Below the pieces are notes generated by a model. It did no database searches. It was given only the letters and a program-made list of their open reading frames with translations, and had not been told where the DNA came from. From CAWAND01 sp963797485 (GTDB lineage: Bacteria > Chloroflexota > Anaerolineae > Anaerolineales > E44-bin32), in NCBI GenBank assembly GCA_963797485.1, contig CAWCPF010000003.1, positions 496,001 through 560,000 on the forward strand: a stretch of DNA of 64,000 nucleotides, written 5' to 3'. The translations under genes and the position numbers were made by a program. This document shows positions 9,252 through 17,605 of the stretch, piece after piece (within the stretch, counting starts at the first letter, position 1; every line of letters begins with the position of its first letter).

Positions 9252-9269
9252 ATGTGAAATAGTTCACAA
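9252..9269. promoter_or_regulatory. Rex/CRP-like palindrome, site B
   Basis: ATGTGAA-ATAG-TTCACAA, 13 of 14 positions of TTGTGAA-N4-TTCACAA. It lies 40 bp upstream of the CBS-domain gene start, a natural operator position. Confidence 0.6.
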
Positions 9270-9308
9270 TTGGATCGTCAGCCGATAAGCCTCGGCGGGG
9301 AGGATGTT

Positions 9309-9743
9309 ATGGAGACGGTTGGCCATCTGCTCCAAGTCAAAGGGGATCGGGTGTGGTCCATCCCTCCCGAGGCGAGCGTGTACCACGCCTTGGAGTTGAT
9401 GGCCGAGAAGGACATCGGGGCACTGCTGGTGATGCAAGCTGACGAACTGGTGGGAATCTTCTCCGAGCGTGACTATGCACGCAAGATCGCCCTGAAGGGG
9501 CTCACCTCAGGGGAGACCAAAGTCAGCCAGATCATGACGCCGAATGTGGTCTATGTCAGTCCCGAACAGCGCATTGAGGCCTGTATGGCGCTCATGACCC
9601 AGAAGCGCATTCGCCATCTGCCGGTTATGGTGGAGGGCAAGGTGGTGGGCTTGATTTCGATCGGCGATGTGGTCAAAGAAGTCATAGCTGAGCAAGAGTT
9701 CGTGATCGAACAACTCGAGCACTACATTACAGGGACCCGCTGA
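9309..9743 (+). CDS. CBS-domain pair protein
   Basis: A 144-residue cytosolic protein made only of two CBS repeats (about residues 10-65 and 75-135), which together form a Bateman module that senses adenosyl nucleotides. Typical turns are GALLVMQADELVGIFSERDY and KRIRHLPVMVEGKVVGLIS. ATG 9309 is chosen because GGGGAGG lies 5 nt upstream. A Rex-like palindrome lies just upstream, which would link this possible energy sensor to redox control. Confidence 0.88.
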   Translation: METVGHLLQVKGDRVWSIPPEASVYHALELMAEKDIGALLVMQADELVGIFSERDYARKIALKGLTSGETKVSQIMTPNVVYVSPEQRIEACMALMTQKRIRHLPVMVEGKVVGLISIGDVVKEVIAEQEFVIEQLEHYITGTR

Positions 9744-9769
9744 TCCCGGCGGGCTGAGGGTTGCGAGCG

Positions 9770-10457
9770 ATGAGCAAATCGAATAACAAGACCTGGCTGA
9801 TAGGGCTGTCCGTCACGGTGCTGAGCGCTTTGGCATGCGGTCTGCCCACCAATGTGATCCCCTCCATTGACCTCGGAGGCGGGGGAGGAGACGAGTTCCT
9901 CCTCGGCGTCGATTGCGTTCCAGGATGATTTTGAGGACGCGCAATCTGGTTGGGAGGTCGGCCAGTACGACAATGGCAGCGTCGGCTACCAGGCCGGCAA
10001 ATACGCCGTCGTTTCACTCGGCGATGGGGCTACCATGTGGGGGACCTCGAACCAGGCCCTCAGCGATGTCGATATCGAAGTCGATGCCGCCCAGGTGTCC
10101 GCGCCGGACAACAACAATAACGACTATGGGGTGATATGCCGGGGGCAGGACAATGGCGATGGCTACTATCTGTTGATTTCGGGCGATGGCCTGGCCAGCA
10201 TTCAGATCGCGCAGGACGAAGCCTACAGCACGCTGGTTGACTGGCAGGAAACGAGCGCTGTCCGGCAAGGCAATGCCACCAATCACCTGAGAGCCGTCTG
10301 CAGCGGGGACCAGCTGAGCCTGTACGTGAACGGTCAGCAGGTGGCCGATGTTCATGATTCGACCTTCAGCCGCGGCGATGTAGCCCTGTCGGCCACGTCC
10401 TATGAATCGGATTCAACCGAGGTGCACTTCGATAACCTCGTGGTCCGATCACCCTAA
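9770..10457 (+). CDS. Secreted lipoprotein with LamG-like sandwich domain (frameshifted)
   Basis: The ATG at 9770 opens a lipoprotein signal peptide (TWLIGLSVTVLSALACG) with lipobox LSAC-type cleavage before Cys. This frame ends soon after, while the mature domain is in the next frame from about 9867 (SEAGEETSSSSASIAFQDDF). One extra base therefore lies in or near GGCGGGGGAGG (9877-9888). The mature part is a beta-rich domain of about 185 residues ending in VHFDNLVVRSP, like concanavalin/LamG-type binding domains common in Chloroflexota exoproteins. The ligand is unknown. Confidence 0.7.
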
Positions 10458-10484
10458 GGTTGGGGCCCTTTCCGGGTAGGGCGA

Positions 10485-11291
10485 GTGTTTCGGCGTCGCA
10501 GCTCCAGCGGTCTGAGTGAGGCTCTCCGGCGGTCGAAGGATCCCGACCTGGCGGGCCTTCACGCCCGGATTGGGGAACGCCAGGAAAGGGCAGCCGAACT
10601 CGAATTCGAGCTGTTTGAGACACGCGCCGAGCTGGCCAGGTTCCAGGCCGAGATGCAGCGGCGGATCGGCCCCCTGCAAGCTCGGTTGGCGGACCTGCAT
10701 CAACAGGTCATTCAGGCGCGGCATCGCGCCGAACGGCTGGCCCAGTGGGGTGACCGCGCCGAGGCCGAAGACGCTCCCCCAGACGTATCGGCCCAGTATG
10801 AGCGGACGTGGCGACGGCCGCCCTCGAACCTCCCGCCCGAGCCCAAGAAGCCGCCCGACGAAGCCACCAAGGCCCAGATCAAGGCCGAGTACCGCGCGCT
10901 GGCGAAGCGATTTCATCCCGATCTGACCAGCGACCCGGATGAGAAGAAATGGCGCGAGAAAATGATGGCCGAGGTCAACCAGGCCTATTCCGACGGCGAC
11001 CTGGCGGCCCTCAGGCGCCTGGCTGCGCAGGCCGACCGGCCGGCGCCGGCGACCGAGCGGACGCGCGAACAAGAACTGGCGGCGCTGCGGGGAGAGGTCA
11101 AACGCCTGGATGTCTTGATTGCTGGACTGCGGGCGGAGCTCGACAGGCTCACGCGCTCGGCCGAGGTCAAACTCATGCTGGATGCCACTATCGCCCGGCG
11201 CGCAGGCGGGGACCTGCTGGCGGAGATGGCCAGCGACTTGCGCCACCAGGTCGCTGAACTCGAGTTCGAGTTGTCTGAACTTCAGGGTTAG
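10485..11291 (+). CDS. J-domain protein with flanking coiled coils
   Basis: A 268-residue protein. The centre (about residues 130-180) is a J domain with the HPD motif in KRFHPDLTSDPDEKK, which would stimulate a DnaK ATPase. On both sides are charged coiled coils: residues 20-95 (ARIGERQERAAELEFELFE) and 200-268 (LAALRGEVKRLDVL). The GTG at 10485 follows a GGGTAGGGCGA stretch. There is no zinc-finger or client domain, so it is not DnaJ itself; it is more likely a scaffold that recruits Hsp70 to an unknown partner. Confidence 0.75.
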   Translation: MFRRRSSSGLSEALRRSKDPDLAGLHARIGERQERAAELEFELFETRAELARFQAEMQRRIGPLQARLADLHQQVIQARHRAERLAQWGDRAEAEDAPPDVSAQYERTWRRPPSNLPPEPKKPPDEATKAQIKAEYRALAKRFHPDLTSDPDEKKWREKMMAEVNQAYSDGDLAALRRLAAQADRPAPATERTREQELAALRGEVKRLDVLIAGLRAELDRLTRSAEVKLMLDATIARRAGGDLLAEMASDLRHQVAELEFELSELQG

Positions 11292-11320
11292 TCGGCCGGA
11301 CGGTCACCAACGGAGAGACC

Positions 11321-11480
11321 GAACAAAATAGAACCGCCGGACTGAGGGGTCGCGTCCGGCGGTCCTGGCTGTTAGGGGCCTGTCGGCACACAGGGGGGTA
11401 TGAAACCGGCAGGACCAGCCCCTAAGACGGGCCCGGATACCAGCACTGGGGGGAGAGCCGGGCCATCTGAGGTCATGATA
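11321..11480 (-). ncRNA. Candidate structured small RNA
   Basis: Between two convergent genes there is a 150-nt block with four strong helices and no reading frame. Read on the minus strand: a -10 TATCAT (11480-11475), then helix GGCCCGG/CCGGGCC (11464-11458 with 11436-11430). Next comes helix TTAGGGGC/GCCCCTAA (11425-11418 with 11379-11372) extended inward by CTGCCGG/CTGTCGG-type pairs. Last is ACCGCCGGAC/GTCCGGCGGT (11363-11354 with 11342-11333) followed by TTCTATTTTGTT, which looks like a Rho-independent terminator. It does not match SRP RNA, tmRNA or 6S as I know them. Confidence 0.45.
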
Positions 11481-11513
11481 GCACCCGGCCAGGAGAATGT
11501 TGATTAAGGCTTG

Positions 11514-11999
11514 CTAAGATTTGCGGCCGGAGTGATGGCCCCGCCGTTTGAACATCGCCTCCCACATGGCGACTTCTTCTTCAGAAAGCTGCGGCGTCTC
11601 CCTGCCTCTCGCCTGACCGCCGGGATCGGCCGTCATCAGAGCAGCGAAGGCCTCGCTGGACAGCACCCGGGCGCCCGCCGATCGGGCCTCGGCCTGGACG
11701 GCGGCGTCGGACGACACGACCGTCCAGTTGCGTGCTTCACCCCCAAGCCGCCGGACATGAGCGGCGATGGCGTCGTCGGCGGTTCGCGGCGAGGAGACGA
11801 AGTTGAGGGTCAGCCGCCCCAACCGCTGGGTGTGCGCTCCCCCGGGCTGCCCGCCGTCAAAGTAGGTCGTGACGGCCCGCTGCGTGCGGCGGCAAAAGTC
11901 GGCCAGCGCCTCGGCCAGCTGGCGTTCATCGTCCGGATCGGAGAGTTCAATCCAGTCCAGTTTGCCGATCAGGTTGTGGCCGTCCACCAGGTAGGGCAT
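11514..11999 (-). CDS. NYN-domain (YacP-like) nuclease
   Basis: A 161-residue PIN/NYN-fold protein of the YacP (DUF901) type, thought to cut RNA. It begins MPYLVDGHNLIGKL with the first acidic residue of the metal site in VDGHN; TYFDGGQPGG, ADDAI and VVSSDAAVQ carry the others. I start at 11999, not at the in-frame codon 42 residues upstream, because the family starts exactly here. It is divergent from the LysM gene. Confidence 0.85.
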   Translation of the reverse strand: MPYLVDGHNLIGKLDWIELSDPDDERQLAEALADFCRRTQRAVTTYFDGGQPGGAHTQRLGRLTLNFVSSPRTADDAIAAHVRRLGGEARNWTVVSSDAAVQAEARSAGARVLSSEAFAALMTADPGGQARGRETPQLSEEEVAMWEAMFKRRGHHSGRKS

Positions 12000-12102
12000 G
12001 CCGTCATTGTAGCGCCGGGAGGGCCCGTCATGCACGGCCCGACATCGTGGCTGCCGGCGGTTCAATACCGTTTTGAAACCTCCTGTGCTATGATGCGCGG
12101 CC

Positions 12103-12846
12103 ATGGGCAGTGTTCGGCGATCCAACTGGCGCCAGTACGTCCCCTACCTGGTTTTGAACGTCGTCGTGTCGGCCCTGACCATGCTCACGGTGCTGCTGAT
12201 TTGGGGGCGTTTCCAGCCTGCCACGGAAGTGCCGCCCACGGCCACCCTGGACGCGCTGTCATTCGTCTCGAGCGTGGTGCCAACCCACACCACCACCCCG
12301 CGACCCACGCTCACCCCGGTGACCTACACCGTCCAGCCGGGGGACACCATGGGCGACATCGCGCTTGAGTTGGGAGTGTCCGTCGACGCGCTGATGCGCG
12401 CCAACCGCCTGACCAACCCAGACACGCTCTCCGCCGGACAGGTGCTGCTGGTGCCGTTGACCCCCCAGGCGGAATCTTCGCAAGGCAGCCAGCAAGCCCC
12501 GGCGGATACTCCCACTCCGGAGCCGGGTCAAGGTGCCCCCCAGGTCGAGATCCGCGGGGTTTCTGGGGCGGGGGACCTGGACACGGAGAGTGTGCGTCTG
12601 CTGAACAGCGGCGGCACAGCCGACATGTTCAACTGGATGCTGGATGACGGACAGGGCCACCAGTACACATTCCCCGAGTTTACGCTGCACGATGGGGCTG
12701 TGAGCATCCACACCCGGCTGGGCACGGACACGGTCATTGATCTGTACTGGGGCCTGAGTGAGGCCGTGTGGCTGCCTGGCAAAGTCATCAGCCTCAAGGA
12801 TCAGAGCGGAAAGATCCTATCGACATTCCAGATCCCATCCAACTGA
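12103..12846 (+). CDS. Membrane-anchored LysM and lamin-tail domain protein
   Basis: A 247-residue exported protein. One N-terminal membrane helix (about residues 14-36), a Thr/Pro linker, a LysM repeat YTVQPGDTMGDIALELGVS to LSAGQVLLVP (about 74-118) that would bind peptidoglycan, a second Gln/Pro linker, then a lamin-tail (LTD) beta domain (about 148-245). It probably sits in the envelope and links the cell wall to extracellular material. A hairpin follows 24 bp after the stop. Confidence 0.8.
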   Translation: MGSVRRSNWRQYVPYLVLNVVVSALTMLTVLLIWGRFQPATEVPPTATLDALSFVSSVVPTHTTTPRPTLTPVTYTVQPGDTMGDIALELGVSVDALMRANRLTNPDTLSAGQVLLVPLTPQAESSQGSQQAPADTPTPEPGQGAPQVEIRGVSGAGDLDTESVRLLNSGGTADMFNWMLDDGQGHQYTFPEFTLHDGAVSIHTRLGTDTVIDLYWGLSEAVWLPGKVISLKDQSGKILSTFQIPSN

Positions 12847-12865
12847 TCACCCCAGCCGTCTGAAT

Positions 12866-12890
12866 CAAAAACCGGCCGTGATGGCCGGTT
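12866..12890 (-). terminator. tatA terminator
   Basis: Perfect 8-bp stem AACCGGCC (12870-12877) / GGCCGGTT (12883-12890) with a 5-nt loop. On the minus strand it is followed by TTTT, so it mainly ends tatA transcripts; it may also stop the LysM gene. Confidence 0.65.
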
Positions 12891-12923
12891 GGCTGACTGG
12901 CAACCTCGGCGTGCGTGGTGTTG

Positions 12924-13118
12924 TCAGGCGCCGGGGTCTTTGTCGGTCGGCTCGGGTTTGGGGGCCTTATCTTCCTCGTCGGGCCCCTGCAGTCCCTTGC
13001 GGAACTCCCGGATGGCGCCGCCCATTTCGCCTCCAATGCGGCTCAGCCGTCCGACGCCGAAGATCAAAAGCACGACGATCAGAATGATGATCAGTTCTGG
13101 GGCGCCGATGTTGGGCAT
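12924..13118 (-). CDS. tatA: Twin-arginine translocase subunit TatA
   Basis: A 64-residue pore subunit of the Tat system for folded proteins. One membrane helix (ELIIILIVVLLIF, residues 8-20), the conserved FG (residues 20-21), then the amphipathic helix RLSRIGGEMGGAIREFRKGL and an acidic tail. tatC is not in the window. The start codon is close to the divergent dnaX promoter. Confidence 0.92.
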   Translation of the reverse strand: MPNIGAPELIIILIVVLLIFGVGRLSRIGGEMGGAIREFRKGLQGPDEEDKAPKPEPTDKDPGA

Positions 13119-13184
13119 GCGCTCACTTCCTTTCCTAGACCAAGCCGATTATAGCACCCCCGATCGGGAACCAGGCGCCGTAAC

Positions 13185-13213
13185 TTGCATGGGCTCAGAC
13201 CGTCTGTTAAACT
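13185..13213 (+). promoter_or_regulatory. Probable dnaX promoter
   Basis: TTGCAT (13185-13190), 17-nt spacer, TAAACT (13208-13213), 92 bp before the dnaX start. Both elements are near consensus. Confidence 0.45.
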
Positions 13214-13304
13214 CGTTCGCCTGGATGGTTTCAAGACCGCTGTGACGGGCCGGATGACGACCTCCGCCGCCAGTCCAGTTGCCTTCTCCGAATTGCGAGT
13301 GTCC

Positions 13305-14975
13305 ATGGATCAAGCGCTGTATCGCAAGTGGCGGCCCCAGACCTGGGACGAGGTTGTCGGCCAGCCCCACGTGATTCAAAGCCTGCGCAACGCGGTCAAG
13401 GGAGAACGCGTGGCGCACGCCTACCTCTTCGCCGGGCCGCGCGGCACCGGCAAGACCACGACGGCCCGCTTATTGGCCAAGGCGGTTAACTGCCTGGCGG
13501 ACGACCCCGGAGCGCGACCATGCAACCGCTGCCAGGCCTGCGTAGCAGTCAACGAAAGCCGCTTTCTGGATCTGATCGAGATCGACGCTGCGTCGAACAC
13601 CAGTGTCGAGGATGTGCGCCAGCTCCGCGAGCGAATCAACTTCGCTCCCAACGAGGGGCGGGCGAAAGTCTACATTGTGGATGAAGTCCACATGCTCTCT
13701 GCGGCGGCGTTCAACGCGCTGCTCAAGACACTCGAGGAGCCGCCTTCGCATGCGATCTTCATTCTGGCGACGACCGAGGTCCACAAGATCCCGGCCACGG
13801 TGCTGTCGCGTTGCCAGCGCCACGAGTTCAGGCGGCTGCCGGTGTCGGTGATCGTCGATTATCTGGCCCAGCAGGTGGCGGCCGAGGGCTACCAGGCCGA
13901 ACCCGAGGCGCTGGAGGCTATTGCCCGGCAGGCAACCGGCAGCTTCCGCGACGCGATCTCCTTGCTCGACCAAATGGTGTCGACCGGGCAGGCGGTGACG
14001 TTGGGAGGCGTGCAGGCCATTTTGGGAACGGCGGCCAGCCAGGCCGTCCAAGGCCTGATGGTTGCCTGGGTCGGTTCGCAGGCCAGCGAGGGTCTGACAC
14101 TCATCAACCGGGCGCTGGACGGCGGCGCGGATTCCCGCCAGATGGCAAGGCAAATCGTGGACTATTTGCGCAACCTGTTGATGGTCCAGATGGGCAACCA
14201 GGAATTGCTGGAGATCACACCCGAGAGCCGGCCGCGACTTGAAGCCGAGGCCGCCGGTGTAACCCAAGCGCGGCTGCTGCTCGGCCTGGAAGCGTTCAGC
14301 GCCGCGGCGCGTGAGGGACGCTCCAGCTGGCAGCCAGCCTTGCCTCTTGAGCTGGCTTTCCTTGAGACCCTCGTAGGCCGTTCGGATGCAGCCTCGGCTT
14401 CGGAGCGTCCCGAGGCCTTCGAATCAGGCGGCCACACACCGCCGGCATCGTCCCCGGAGATCAAGGCATCCCGGCCCGCTCCCAAGGCCAAGCCGAAACC
14501 CGATTCCGGCCCCGCACCCACGTCCGGCAGACAGGTCGCCGAGAGACGCGCCCCGCTAGGCGAGCTGACTTTTCGGGTGGTCTTGGATCATTGGCGCGAG
14601 ATATTGACGGCGGCGTTCGAGCGCGATCCCCGGGTGCAGGCTCTATTGAACTCTGGGCGGCCTCTGGGACTGGAAGACAATCGCCTGGTGATCGGCTTTG
14701 CCAACGACCTGCTCCGAGACAAGATGGAGAAGGGCGACAACCTGAGCCAGGTCGGTTCGGCCCTGGAGGCGGTGCTCGGCCAGCCGGTGGGTGTGAAGTG
14801 CGTCCTGGCTTCGCACTGGGAATCGTTAGAAGCTCCTGCCGACAGCCCAGTCGTGGAGGATGGCGGCATGGTGGCCACGGCGGTGCGCGAGCTGGGCGCC
14901 GAGGTTTCCGAGCTCCCGTCGGCCGAACCCGATGAGCTGGGGAATTCGAACGCGGAAGACGGCGGTGACGCGTGA
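13305..14975 (+). CDS. dnaX: DNA polymerase III subunit gamma/tau
   Basis: The clamp-loader ATPase of the replicase, 556 residues. Starting MDQALYRKWRPQTWDEVVGQ as in the family, it has Walker A GPRGTGKTTT (about residue 44), a zinc module CLADDPGARPCNRCQAC (about 64-80), Walker B VYIVDEVHML (about 122) and sensor 1 ILATTEVHKIP. After residue 370 a Pro/Ala linker leads to a C-terminal tau domain. I chose ATG 13305 on homology; the start context is weak and an in-frame GTG/ATG lies upstream. I saw no obvious A-rich slippery site for making gamma. recR follows. Confidence 0.93.
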   Translation: MDQALYRKWRPQTWDEVVGQPHVIQSLRNAVKGERVAHAYLFAGPRGTGKTTTARLLAKAVNCLADDPGARPCNRCQACVAVNESRFLDLIEIDAASNTSVEDVRQLRERINFAPNEGRAKVYIVDEVHMLSAAAFNALLKTLEEPPSHAIFILATTEVHKIPATVLSRCQRHEFRRLPVSVIVDYLAQQVAAEGYQAEPEALEAIARQATGSFRDAISLLDQMVSTGQAVTLGGVQAILGTAASQAVQGLMVAWVGSQASEGLTLINRALDGGADSRQMARQIVDYLRNLLMVQMGNQELLEITPESRPRLEAEAAGVTQARLLLGLEAFSAAAREGRSSWQPALPLELAFLETLVGRSDAASASERPEAFESGGHTPPASSPEIKASRPAPKAKPKPDSGPAPTSGRQVAERRAPLGELTFRVVLDHWREILTAAFERDPRVQALLNSGRPLGLEDNRLVIGFANDLLRDKMEKGDNLSQVGSALEAVLGQPVGVKCVLASHWESLEAPADSPVVEDGGMVATAVRELGAEVSELPSAEPDELGNSNAEDGGDA

Positions 14976-15033
14976 GCTCCCCGGTGCCGGGCCGGCCTGC
15001 CCGCACGTGTGACCCGAGAGGCGCGCTCCGCCG

Positions 15034-15643
15034 ATGAGCGCCGCCATCCCGCCTGTTGTCGAGCGATTGATCGAGGCCTTTGCCAGGCTGCCCGGCATTG
15101 GGCCCAAAACCGCCTCGCGCTTGACCTTCCATCTTCTCCGCGCCCCGGACACGGAAGGCCGGGAGCTGGCTCAAGCGCTAGAGGCGATGGCCAAGGGGAC
15201 GCGCTTGTGCTCCATCTGCTTCAATATCACCGGCGTCGAACATGATCCCTGTGGGCTTTGCCGCGACACCACGCGGGACACGGGTGTGGTGTGCGTGGTC
15301 GAAGAGCCTCTGGACGTGCTGGCGATTGACCGGACCGGGTTGTTCCGCGGCCGGTATCACGTACTGCACGGGGCTATTTCACCGGTGGAGGGCGTCGGCC
15401 CCGAGGATCTGAAGATCGAGGCCCTGATTGCCCGCCTGGATGCCGGGGGCGTGCGCGAGCTCATCCTGGCCACCAACCCGACGATGGAAGGTGAAGCCAC
15501 CGCCATGTATCTGAAGCGGCGGCTGGAGGGCCGGGATCTGAGGATCACCCGGCTGGCACGCGGCCTGCCATCAGGGGGTGATTTGGAGTATGCGGAACTC
15601 CGGGACCCTCTCCCAGGCGCTTGAAGGCCGGCAGGAGATGTAA
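15034..15643 (+). CDS. recR: Recombination protein RecR (frameshift near the C-terminus)
   Basis: RecR works with RecF/RecO to load RecA on gapped DNA. The protein starts MSAAIPPVVERLIEAFARLP with the helix-hairpin-helix LPGIGPKTASR, then the C4 zinc finger CSICFNITGVEHDPCGLC (about residues 56-73) and a Toprim domain (VCVVEEPLD, LATNPTMEGEATA). The first frame ends in AELRDPLPGA, but the other frame reads NSGTLSQALEGRQEM and then TAA at 15641, exactly the family C-terminus. One extra base at 15594-15596 explains this. The usual ybaB gene between dnaX and recR is absent. Confidence 0.88.
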
Positions 15644-15726
15644 GCCGGCCTTGATCGGCCCCGCCCTGCCTGCGGCGCCCGGACGGGCCTCGGATCTTGG
15701 TCAGGGGACCAGGGCCTAAATACCCC

Positions 15727-16938
15727 ATGACACTTTTACGAGCACTAAAGTCGCACAACTTTTCCCGGCTGTGGACCGGCCAGACGATCTCGCGGTTGGG
15801 AGACAGCCTGTACCGCATCGCGTTGGCGTGGTGGGTGCTGGAGAAGACCGGCTCGGCGACGGCGATGAGCACGGTGCTGGTGGTGAGTTTCCTGCCCATG
15901 GTGCTGTTTCTTCTGGTTGGGGGTGTAGTTGTCGACCGTCTTCCGCGGTTTCGGGTCTTGTTCGCTTCCGATCTGATCAACGGGGTTGTCGTCGGCGTCG
16001 TCGCCGCCCTTGCGGCGGCCGGAAGTCTCGAGATCTGGCACGTGTATATCGCCGGGGCCGCGTTTGGAGTGGGGGAGGCGTTCTTCTTTCCCGCGTACAG
16101 CGCCTCCATCCCTCAAATCGTTCCTGCCGAGGCTTTGCCGAGCGCCAACTCGCTGACGGGGTTGAGCCAGCAAATCACCGGCGTCGTAGGCCCGGCGCTT
16201 GGGGCGGCGCTGGTGGCTCTGGGTGGAAGCCCAGTCGCCTTTGCCCTCGACAGCCTCTCCTTTTTCGTTTCGGCTGCGTTCATCGCCCCGCTGCTTCGGA
16301 TTTCGCTGCCGAGAGCCGCGAACTCCCAAGGATCCAATCCGGTCCATGACCTGCGCGACGGGTTGGCCGAGGTCGGATCGCGCACCTGGCTGTGGTTGTC
16401 GATTGGCTTCTTCAGCTTGGTCAACGTTTTTGATGCCGGACCGCGGAATGTGGCCATGCCGTTTCTGGTGCATGACCATCTGGGTCTGGATGTGGGGGCG
16501 CTCGGGGCGGTGACATCCGCCATCTCGGTTGGCTCGGTCGCCTCGGCCGTGATCCTGGGGAGATCCGAGCGCCTGCGGCGCCGAGGGCGGCTGCTCTACC
16601 TTGGCGAGCTCAGCATGGGCCTGATGCTGGTGCTTTTCGGTTCGTTGCCGGCGCTGGCGGGCATCCTTGTGGCGGCCTTCGTTTTCGGGGCGGCAATGTC
16701 TATGTCCAATCTCATCTGGACCAACACGTTGCAGGAGATGGTGCCGCAGGAGAGGCTGGGGCGGGTCACGAGCATCGATGCGCTCGGCTCCTTTGTATTT
16801 CTTCCGCTTGGATTTGCGTTTGCAGGCCTTTTGGCCGACCAACTCGGCCCGGCGAACGTCTTCCGCTTGGGTGGGGCCGTGGTGATGGCTCTGTCGATCG
16901 GCATGCTGCTTGTGCCGTCTATTCGCAGACTGGACTGA
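15727..16938 (+). CDS. MFS exporter (EntS/macrolide-type)
   Basis: A 403-residue major facilitator with about 12 helices, of the MFS_3 type that exports siderophores or drugs. N-terminal SHNFSRLWTGQTISRLGDSL is the characteristic first loop, with GGVVVDRLPRFRVL as the loop 2-3 motif A variant. ATG 15727 is preferred to a GTG 10 codons upstream because MTLLRALKSHNF matches family starts. Its substrate cannot be told; it stands alone after recR. Confidence 0.85.
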   Translation: MTLLRALKSHNFSRLWTGQTISRLGDSLYRIALAWWVLEKTGSATAMSTVLVVSFLPMVLFLLVGGVVVDRLPRFRVLFASDLINGVVVGVVAALAAAGSLEIWHVYIAGAAFGVGEAFFFPAYSASIPQIVPAEALPSANSLTGLSQQITGVVGPALGAALVALGGSPVAFALDSLSFFVSAAFIAPLLRISLPRAANSQGSNPVHDLRDGLAEVGSRTWLWLSIGFFSLVNVFDAGPRNVAMPFLVHDHLGLDVGALGAVTSAISVGSVASAVILGRSERLRRRGRLLYLGELSMGLMLVLFGSLPALAGILVAAFVFGAAMSMSNLIWTNTLQEMVPQERLGRVTSIDALGSFVFLPLGFAFAGLLADQLGPANVFRLGGAVVMALSIGMLLVPSIRRLD

Positions 16939-16947
16939 GCGCCTACT

Positions 16948-16965
16948 GTGTGAAGGAATTCACAA
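16948..16965. promoter_or_regulatory. Rex/CRP-like palindrome, site C
   Basis: GTGTGAA-GGAA-TTCACAA, 13 of 14 positions. Unlike sites B, D and E it lies between two convergent gene ends (16938 and 17003), with no gene start nearby. Confidence 0.5.
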
Positions 16966-17002
16966 ACTTAGCCGGTCAAGCGTCGTTGTGCGGGTGGGCG
17001 AG

Positions 17003-17605
17003 CTACCGTTGCGGACTCGAGGCTTCATTCAGGGCTCGGTACGCCTGCTCCAGATGCGAAACCACCCTGGACCAGTCGGCCTCGATGTTGTCTGAATAAC
17101 CTCCGGTGATCCGGTCAACCGATTGTGCGGCCAGGGCGCGCTGCTCGGCTGACCGGCGCGTCGCCTCGGCGGAAGTGTCGAACAGGGCCGAGTGCAGGCG
17201 CACCAGGGATTCGACCATCGGCTGGAGATTGTCAAGGTCGTGGTTGTCCATGCGCGCCTTTGCCAGCTGGCGGTGCACGACCCAGTAGTCCATTTCCAGG
17301 TCAGCCAGCGTCCCGGCGTCGGAAGGGATGCCGGCCGAACGGCGCGCCTTCTCATAGAAGCGACGGATGAATTCGGTGGCCCTGGGCACGTCATTGTCGA
17401 CCGGAGCGAAGGCAAGGCTGGCGCGCACGATGTCGATGGCCGCGGCCACGGCCGTGACCAGCGGCATGTGGAACTCGTGGCGGTTGAGCCCGACCATCAG
17501 CCACCAGGCCCGAAGCCAGCTGCGGTCATAATAGGCCCGCCATCCGGCCGCCTCGTAGTAGGCCACGCGGTCCGGTTGGAAGCTGGTAAGTGTCGTGTCG
17601 TTCAT
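17003..17605 (-). CDS. Unknown protein coupled to murJ
   Basis: I do not recognise this 200-residue protein. It is helical and soluble, with aromatic stretches (YYEAAGWRAYYDRSWLRAWW, residues 16-35) and no signal peptide. Its ATG overlaps the murJ stop as ATGA, so the two are translationally coupled and it probably acts in the same process, lipid II export or cell-wall assembly. The region MDYWVVHRQLAKARMDNHDL suggests a helical bundle. Confidence 0.75.
   Translation of the reverse strand: MNDTTLTSFQPDRVAYYEAAGWRAYYDRSWLRAWWLMVGLNRHEFHMPLVTAVAAAIDIVRASLAFAPVDNDVPRATEFIRRFYEKARRSAGIPSDAGTLADLEMDYWVVHRQLAKARMDNHDLDNLQPMVESLVRLHSALFDTSAEATRRSAEQRALAAQSVDRITGGYSDNIEADWSRVVSHLEQAYRALNEASSPQR

Noticed and set aside
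15745..16842. 365-residue minus-strand open frame over the MFS exporter gene
   Set aside because: Arg/Gln/His-rich translation with no domain; the plus strand is a clear transporter.
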